64,000 nt of DNA from NCBI GenBank assembly GCA_008933995.1, contig WARS01000063.1, positions 722,001-786,000 of the forward strand, in the 5' to 3' direction. Positions 58,701 to 64,000 of this stretch are shown one piece after another. The position numbers and the translations under genes were made by a program. The notes beneath the pieces are model-generated. The model did not search any database. It was given only the letters and a program-made list of their open reading frames with translations, and was not told the origin of the DNA. Numbering within the stretch: the stretch's first letter is position 1; every line of letters begins with the position of its first letter. Origin of the DNA: Datnioides undecimradiatus. Its lineage: Eukaryota > Chordata > Actinopteri > Lobotiformes > Datnioididae.

Positions 58701-59567
58701 TTTTTGTGCGTCAGTGTTTGTGACACTTACAGGCCACCGTACTGAGACAGACCCCCTGAAAATGACAGTAAACAAAGGACAGAGACCGAAGTCGTGCGAA
58801 CGTTCGCTTCCTGGTGAAACTAAATTCCAGCGTGTGAAAACAATCCGAGAGCGGCTTCGAAAGTCAGACGAAATTGCACAATTCGGCTCGTCCAATTAAA
58901 TAAAAACCACCTTTTCCTCCCCGACTGGAATCCAGAGTGGTAAACCCTCCGCGAGTGAAGATCTTTTCACTGAGACACAAATCTACGAGGCCTTAAAGGC
59001 ACCGTTAAGACGAATTAGATGACTCCTACGCCTGTTCTACATCCAGCTGGACCACCATGGAGTTGGCCTGACGGTCGCACAAGTCGTCCTGCGGTCTGAA
59101 CCGGTTCAGAACTGGAGGCTTCGACCCTCCGCAACGCGCCAGACCCGACGGAGCCCGACAGGACGGCTTTTTTTTTTTTTTACATTTTTTTTATATATAT
59201 ATTATTATTTTTAATCTTTGCCGAAGGTGTTTGATTTGGTCGGTCAGGTCTGGCAGAGCTCTGCAGCCGAAAACCGAGGCCAACACTCACCGAGGCGGGA
59301 ATCTGTCAGCGATCCTGGCAGCAGCCAATGGGAGGTCGGCTCAAGGGGCAAGAGAAAGAGAGAAAGAGAGAGGGAGAGAGATGTGGAGGAGAAGTGCAGC
59401 AGACATCCCGGACTCCACTTGGACGAGCGGAGGAAAGATCCGAAATGATACGAAATGAGAAAAACTGCAAACACTTCATCAAACGGGCTCTGAGAGTCCA
59501 AAGTGAACTGAGGTTTCGCTGCCAGAAAAACAAAAAAAACCACGCACCCACAAAAAAATAGGTGCTT
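58701..59567. other. CpG-rich noncoding stretch
   Basis: CpG is more frequent from about 59030 to 59330 than elsewhere. T-rich run at 59168-59190 runs into an AT repeat. GA-rich tract at 59347-59385. No gene or promoter shown. Confidence 0.4.
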
Positions 59568-60110
59568 CAGCTACGCGGCCAAAAGTATGCGGACACCCGA
59601 CTACTCTGGTTTCATGGTTTGCGACCTGGCTGCGGAGACTCGCAACCGATTCGCCCGCGAGAGCGACGGTGAGGTCAGAGCTCTGTGCAGGAGGCCAGTC
59701 AAGCTCCTCCACGCTAAACTCTGTGTGAAATCCATTTCCTCACAGATCTGGGGGCGCGGTTGAATCAAGGCCCACGCGCCTGAGTTTTCACCGATTCCAG
59801 TCCGTACAAGTTGAATTAAAGAATAAAACCAACGCCTCATTAGATATATTTCTTAGCAACCACAACTGCAACGTTAACCAAACGTGACGTGCAAGAAGGC
59901 AAAAAGCAGGTGCTTCCCGACTGAAAACAGCCAAAATTAGCTTCACATCCAACTGAAACAATGGAGAGACTCAAAATAGGACGCACTGCTGGTTTTGCAT
60001 CATGCATGGGATGATGTCTTAAACGGGGAAGCAGCAGCAGTAAGATCTGCCCTTCGCTGGAGCCGATCGTGTGTGACCGAATGTGTCCGGATACTTTTGG
60101 CCAGATGCTG
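59568..60110 (-). mobile_element. Tc1-like element, internally deleted, with decayed transposase code
   Basis: Left end cagctacgcggccaaaagta then tgcggacaccc; right end, reverse-complemented, cagcatctggccaaaagtat then ccggacac. These match each other and the TATGGCCAAAAGTATGTGGA terminus I recall from fish Tc1 elements. On the minus strand near 59712-59650 a frame reads MEELDWPPAQSSDLT, a worn form of the WPAQSPDLNPIE string that leads to the last acidic residue of the Tc1 DDE transposase; the NPIE is lost. At 543 bp it is far shorter than a full element (about 1.2-1.6 kb). TA duplications are not preserved. Confidence 0.8.
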
Positions 60111-60125
60111 TGTTTCATATGGGTC

Positions 60126-60143
60126 GGGGGGGGGGGGGGGGGG
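60126..60143. repeat. G18 homopolymer
   Basis: Eighteen uninterrupted Gs, 15 bp beyond the Tc1-like right end. Could form G-quadruplex or be unstable in length; sequencing length may be unreliable. Confidence 0.95.
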
Positions 60144-60284
60144 ACTCTCGAACGACAGAACCGGTCCCTCGTCTTCATTTTCACCCTGGTTTCTCATGTT
60201 TTTGTCATTTCGCCTCACACGGCGTCCAAACCGAACCTGTTTCTCTCCCAGTCTCTGTTTTCGCTCCAGATCTCTGTCTTGCGT

Positions 60285-60420
60285 CTCCATCGCGCGACCT
60301 CTTCACCGATTCCCCCGTCCAAACGTCTCTCATCGTCTCCTCTCTAATTTTCTCTCCTCCTGTCTTCGCTCCAGCTCTCTCTCTCTCTCGCTCTCTCTCG
60401 TTTTGGCCTCGCCGACGATT
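60285..60420. repeat. CT-rich low-complexity tract
   Basis: Plus strand C/T-rich, with (CT)n at 60375-60400. One of few pyrimidine-rich-on-plus tracts. Overlapping frames on both strands are compositional. Confidence 0.8.
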
Positions 60421-60600
60421 CGAAGCATCTCGCTCGCTGTTTTTTCTAAATCTCAGCACGACCGCCGGCTCGAGGTGTCGAAGACGTCCTGGAACGCCGT
60501 CGTTGGAGGCCATCGAACGTGAACCGGGATCACGGCTCCAATGTGCGCCTGCGTGCATGTGTGTGCGTTACGTGTTGCATAAGTGTGTTTGCATGTGTGC

Positions 60601-60619
60601 GTGTGTGTGTGTGTGTGTT
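60601..60619. repeat. (GT)9 microsatellite
   Basis: Uninterrupted array. Confidence 0.96.
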
Positions 60620-60705
60620 CTGCAGCTTTGAGCCAGAGGTTTAAGTGAGACAAGGAGGGGCGGGAATTATGGGAAATGAAACCAAGTTGAACATGAAAAA
60701 CTTTT

Positions 60706-60706
<1 letters not shown>

Positions 60707-60742
<36 letters not shown>
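60707..60742. repeat. (CA)18 microsatellite
   Basis: Uninterrupted array. Confidence 0.98.
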
Positions 60743-60744
<2 letters not shown>

Positions 60745-60934
60745 TACAAAGCAGACAAAAGTTTCAAAACGTGCCTGAGAGGTTCACAAGGGACGGACTG
60801 CAGCAAACTTACATGAAAATAATCATATTTTTCATTATTTTCTTTCTTTGATATGCAATTATCCAGTTTTCCTCCCTCTCTCTCTCTCTCTCTGCTGCCC
60901 TGTCTTTGTCTATGTCTCTCTATCCCACAGTCGG

Positions 60935-61070
60935 CTGAATGATATTAATTGGCAGGAAGCAGAATTCGGCGGATCAGGCCAGCGTTTCTGTAAGGAGCCA
61001 GTTATTGCTTTAATTATCCGTCAATGGATTCAGCATCTGTCTGTACTAAAGACATGGCTCGCTGCGCTGG
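60935..61070. other. Candidate conserved noncoding element
   Basis: Short unique block between two CA arrays with tattaattggc, gctttaattatcc and aatggattc words. Homeodomain-like cores and lack of repeats suggest enhancer texture only. Confidence 0.22.
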
Positions 61071-61076
61071 AACACT

Positions 61077-61077
<1 letters not shown>

Positions 61078-61111
<34 letters not shown>
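61078..61111. repeat. (CA)16 microsatellite
   Basis: Uninterrupted array. Confidence 0.98.
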
Positions 61112-61114
<3 letters not shown>

Positions 61115-61287
61115 TTTCCTACAAGTTCATTGTCCCTTAATGCTTGAGCATGCCAGCCCTGCAAGTACACTCGCACACACACTTAAGTGTTTGACCTCCC
61201 AGTAACATATTTCATTCATGATGGTGAACACATGCAGCGTGCACCCACCCTCATACCTTCTTCACCCTCTTAGTCTGTTTCAAATAT

Positions 61288-61288
<1 letters not shown>

Positions 61289-61334
<46 letters not shown>
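61289..61334. repeat. (CA)23 microsatellite
   Basis: Uninterrupted array. Confidence 0.98.
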
Positions 61335-61335
<1 letters not shown>

Positions 61336-61488
61336 CCAGACTCAGTATTTCAGTCATAAACAGATCATAAAGGCCTGTCTTTACTAATGACTCGGCTAAA
61401 GAGAGAAACAGATCTTCTGCACGGCCCCGGTTGCAGGCGGAGAGGCTCTTTACAGCCTGGCTGCTCCCTCCTCCATATTTTTATTTAA

Positions 61489-61512
61489 TTTTTTTTTTTT
61501 TTTTTTTTTTTT
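61489..61512. repeat. T24 homopolymer
   Basis: Twenty-four Ts. It could be the poly(A) of a minus-strand retrocopy, but no AATAAA precedes it on that strand, or a long pyrimidine tract before the ctag at 61527-61530. Confidence 0.93.
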
Positions 61513-62272
61513 GGTGGTAATGCTCCCTAGCGGTCCTGACGGCACTCAGAGCCTGGTGGGTTTTCATCGCCCAAGTGCGATTTATTAGCGCGTTTGAGCT
61601 CCTCAACGTGCAGGTTTTCAGTGTGCAAGTGGACGAGGGTGAGTCGCAGCCTCTGGAGCTTCAACGATGCATCTGCTTTAATTCGCGAGTCAAATGGAAG
61701 ACGCCGGTTTATGAACAGGTTGTGGTGAAGCCGCCATGTCAGCCATTTTCTTCCACTGAGTCCTTTAATTCGCTGTTCCTCTTGGGACTCCCAACACCTT
61801 TCACACTTGGTTTTGTATCTCCTAATAGTTGTCAACCAATGCAAACCAATGCAACTCTGAGTCTCTCAAATAAAACTGCAACAGCAGCTGCAGTCATGTG
61901 ACCTCCTGCAGCAGCGTGGGATGCTGGGAGTTGTTGTCTTCCTGTCAGCTGGGATTCCTTCAGTGTTGATGGTTCAGGAGGTTTTTACTGGGAGCTGAAT
62001 TCTCCACAGAGGTCTCCTCCTCTCCAAAACAAACAGAGCCGCTGATTCAAACCCAGAGAAACACTGAATAAAGCAGTTCCACCTTAAAAACCACTGTTTC
62101 TCCCACGCTGTCGGCCGCACACGGGACGTCCTGGAGGGGCGGCGAGCCGAGCTGCTGCTAACGTTTGCTCAGCTTGTTTCTCTGATAACTTCAGATCCAG
62201 ACGTCCGACGACTGAAATCCTTCATCTGCTTCAGATACAGAGTTAAAAACAAGCAGCGGCTGAAAAGAGGAG
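61513..62272. other. Noncoding stretch with an exon-like window
   Basis: 61531-61638 is bounded by ctccctag and ggacgagg|gtgagt and is open in one frame, but its translation is unfamiliar. The frame 61575-61901 overlaps a minus-strand frame of equal length. Treated as unproven. Confidence 0.3.
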
Positions 62273-62431
62273 CACAGAAATGTGTCTTACAGCTGATCCA
62301 GAGTCAGTTTATCAAGCTGCTGACACACAGAAATGTGTCTTACAGCTGATCCAGAGTCAGTTTATCAAGCTGCTGACACACAGAAATGTGTCTTACAGCT
62401 GATCCAGAGTCAGTTTATCAAGCTGCTGACA
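62273..62431. repeat. Perfect minisatellite, three tandem copies of 53 bp
   Basis: Units at 62273-62325, 62326-62378 and 62379-62431 start cacagaaatgtgtcttacag and end tcaagctgctgaca. I see no difference between units apart from the very edge, so the expansion is recent. The unit length is not a multiple of three. Confidence 0.96.
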
Positions 62432-62955
62432 AACAAACACAACACTGACACTAAGTTTAAAAATGTCTGATATTTCCATTTTTCTGTTTTGTGTCTTGTC
62501 TTTAGTTGTATGATGAAGTAAATGCTTCAATATGCACACCACAGCGACTAAAAAGAAGATACTCATATTTAGAAACTCAGGGTGTAATAAACAGTTTTTA
62601 ATCCTCAATTATCATAAATCGATAAATGTCTGTTTCTCTGTAAAGGGAAAAACTCTACAGAGATGTTTGAGTGCCTAAAGCTAGAGGAAGTCAAGCCTCG
62701 TTGGGTTGATGAGTCTTGAAAAACAAGTAGTAGCAGCTTGAACTCCGACTGTTTTAGAGATATATCCGTGCAGTTTATAAGACATTACACTGAGCTTTAA
62801 TGAAATTAAGAGTCTTACAAGAAACAGAGGTTTTGTTTTCTTGAGAAACTTTAGTCCCTGGCGTGCATCAGACTGTAAATATGTTGGATCCTACGATTCT
62901 CAAAGAAACTCAATAGCTTCTTTGATTAGATTCTGCCTGCTCTGATGAAAGAAGA
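62432..62955. other. Noncoding spacer, perhaps decayed LINE upstream sequence
   Basis: Nothing recognised. It may include more of the LINE that becomes recognisable at 62956. Confidence 0.35.
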
Positions 62956-63530
62956 GTGAGTAATCGAGGTAGAAGCCTTGGTGTTAACCTGGGTCCAGAC
63001 CTAAATTTCAGCAGTCACCTTAAATCAATAAGAAAATCGGCCGCCCACCACCTTAAAATATCACATGGAGCGGAGACTTGAGGGCAAAACACGATCTAGA
63101 GAAAACATTTATGCGTTTTTTATCTCTTGCATCTCTTCGATTCAGCAATCAGGCGGCTTCAGATGATCCAAAGGCTCAGCATGTACCTCCAGTTCCCTGA
63201 TCACTACACTGGCGTCCATTTTCTCACCAAACCAAACAAATGAAATTCTATTAGTTGATCATAAATCACCGAAACTGGTTGAGGTCCAACACGTTTCCCG
63301 GATCTCCTGACCCGGTACGAACCTCGGAGACCTCTCAGGGCGGCTTGTTTTGGGTTCCCAGAGTCAAAACTACACATGGTGAAGCTGTCGAGACGTGGAG
63401 CAAACACTACATTAGTTTACTTCTGCTTTTATTTACTTATTTTCCTTTTTAAAATTGCTTTCTTGCCTTTAAAACACTCTGGGCTGCCTTTGGGTGTGAA
63501 ATATGCGACATAAATGAATTTGCCTGGTCT
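62956..63530 (+). mobile_element. LINE (L2/CR1/Rex-type) 3' end fragment
   Basis: agccttggtgttaacctggg, tccagacctaaatttcagca, gtcaccttaaatcaataag, gatctagagaaaacatttat, gcggcttcagatgatcca, gatcactacactggc, gagacctctcagg, gttcccagagtcaaaactac and acatggtgaagctg follow the C-terminal RT code of an abundant teleost LINE (LGVNLDPDLNFSSH ... LQLIQNAAAR ... SLHWLP ... PRVRTKHGEAA). The tail gggctgcctttgggtgtgaa, then atgcgacataaatgaatttg, is the family's 3' UTR end. Internal deletions and stops make it inactive. Confidence 0.85.
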
Positions 63531-63810
63531 CCTGGCAAAGTCTAGATACCTTTGATGACATCACCAGGGTATAAAACAGGTGTAGCTTCAAATTCATGAT
63601 TACATTAATATGTTTTTGTCTGTATTATCCAATGATCCAGTCTGGATCCACTGCTATATAAGTGCATGGACAACCGTCTTGTGAATAATAACAGGACTCT
63701 GTGCTAATACGGGTCGATAGTCAGGTAAGTTTTGTTGTCACGGCAACAAAAACAACAGTTTCTGACAGTTTGGTGAAGGTCAAGAAAACAAAACGGGCAT
63801 TATAATTAAA
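63531..63810. other. Noncoding spacer between LINE fragments
   Basis: Nothing recognised. Confidence 0.4.
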
Positions 63811-64000
63811 TTATATTAGGTTCACAACTTTAGCTATGACGGTTGCGAAGGCGGGTAGAGGTGGGTAGGCTAACAGCTGAGTTTTGGACTTGCTGGAGTT
63901 TGTTCTCAGAGGTAAACCAGAGGGAAGGGTGGTGCAGTAGTCAAGTCCGGAGGTGATGAGGACAGCAGTAAAGTATTCCAAGGTTGGAGGCATGGGTGGA
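63811..64000 (-). mobile_element. LINE (L2/CR1/Rex-type) RT fragment, cut by window edge
   Basis: The minus-strand frame reads VLITSGLDYCTTLPSGLPLR, a worn form of the FITSRLDYCNSLLxGLP string, and in the next frame LQQVQNSAV. A frame shift separates the two. The words shared with 34.3 kb (ggtgggtaggc, gttttggacttgctggagtt) show the same or a related family. It points toward the plus-strand LINE fragment at 62956-63530, so the two are tail to tail. It probably continues past 64000. Confidence 0.78.

Noticed and set aside
59995-60631. 175- and 182-codon overlapping plus-strand frames
   Set aside because: They run through the Tc1 end, G18 and a CT-rich tract, and both are Ser/Arg-rich low-complexity translations.
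62273-62431. CRISPR-like regular repeat
   Set aside because: Units are contiguous with no spacers, and the genome is clearly vertebrate.

Overview
This window looks like about 64 kb of noncoding nuclear DNA from a bony fish, most likely a percomorph (spiny-rayed) teleost. The evidence is compositional and repeat-based. There are roughly thirty (CA)n/(GT)n arrays, some of 40-50 bp, and repeated long purine tracts. There are also remnants of repeat families I recognise from percomorph genomes: Tc1-like elements, L2/CR1/Rex-type LINE 3' ends, a tRNA-headed SINE-like repeat, and a family containing the palindrome GTTAGCATGCTAAC. Nothing resembles a prokaryotic operon, CRISPR array, rRNA or intact tRNA gene. 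Family names come from memory of consensus sequences and would need a repeat-library search to confirm.

I could not recognise an intact protein-coding exon with confidence. The open frames present are short, lie on simple repeats or purine-rich tracts, or sit antisense to each other without a family signature. The best gene-like trace is at the left edge (1-205), a frame-shifted stretch with C2H2 zinc-finger-like words followed by a polyadenylation signal. The rest is probably intergenic or one large intron.

Layout. 0-8 kb: possible zinc-finger remnant, palindromic-repeat fragments, a 421-bp CACTG-ended inverted-repeat element with an extra right end beside it, a 213-bp Tc1-like miniature element, a purine tract and (CA)25. 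8-24 kb: a decayed three-unit local repeat, a SINE-like fragment, microsatellites, and some candidate conserved noncoding stretches. 24-32 kb: a decayed array of about 345-bp units (24.9-26.9 kb), a LINE 3' fragment (27.8-28.4 kb), CA/GT/GA arrays and a fragment of an AAGTA-rich element. 32-46 kb: an antisense LINE reverse-transcriptase fragment (34 kb), decayed dispersed repeats (39-43.5 kb), and a CA-rich zone holding a perfect 19-bp-arm hairpin. 46-57 kb: a SINE-like element, a candidate conserved block, more repeat fragments and another palindromic-repeat copy (55.4 kb). 57-64 kb: CA/GT arrays, an 800-bp polypurine tract, a 543-bp Tc1-like element with decayed transposase code, G18, T24, a perfect 3 x 53 bp minisatellite, and two LINE fragments arranged tail to tail.

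There is no set of genes working together. The content is mobile-element debris, slipped-strand repeats and possibly scattered regulatory DNA. I found no convincing novel biological system. The observations most worth checking are the CACTG element with a duplicated right terminus, the local repeat arrays, the consistent purine-strand bias, the perfect hairpin, and the possible zinc-finger relic.
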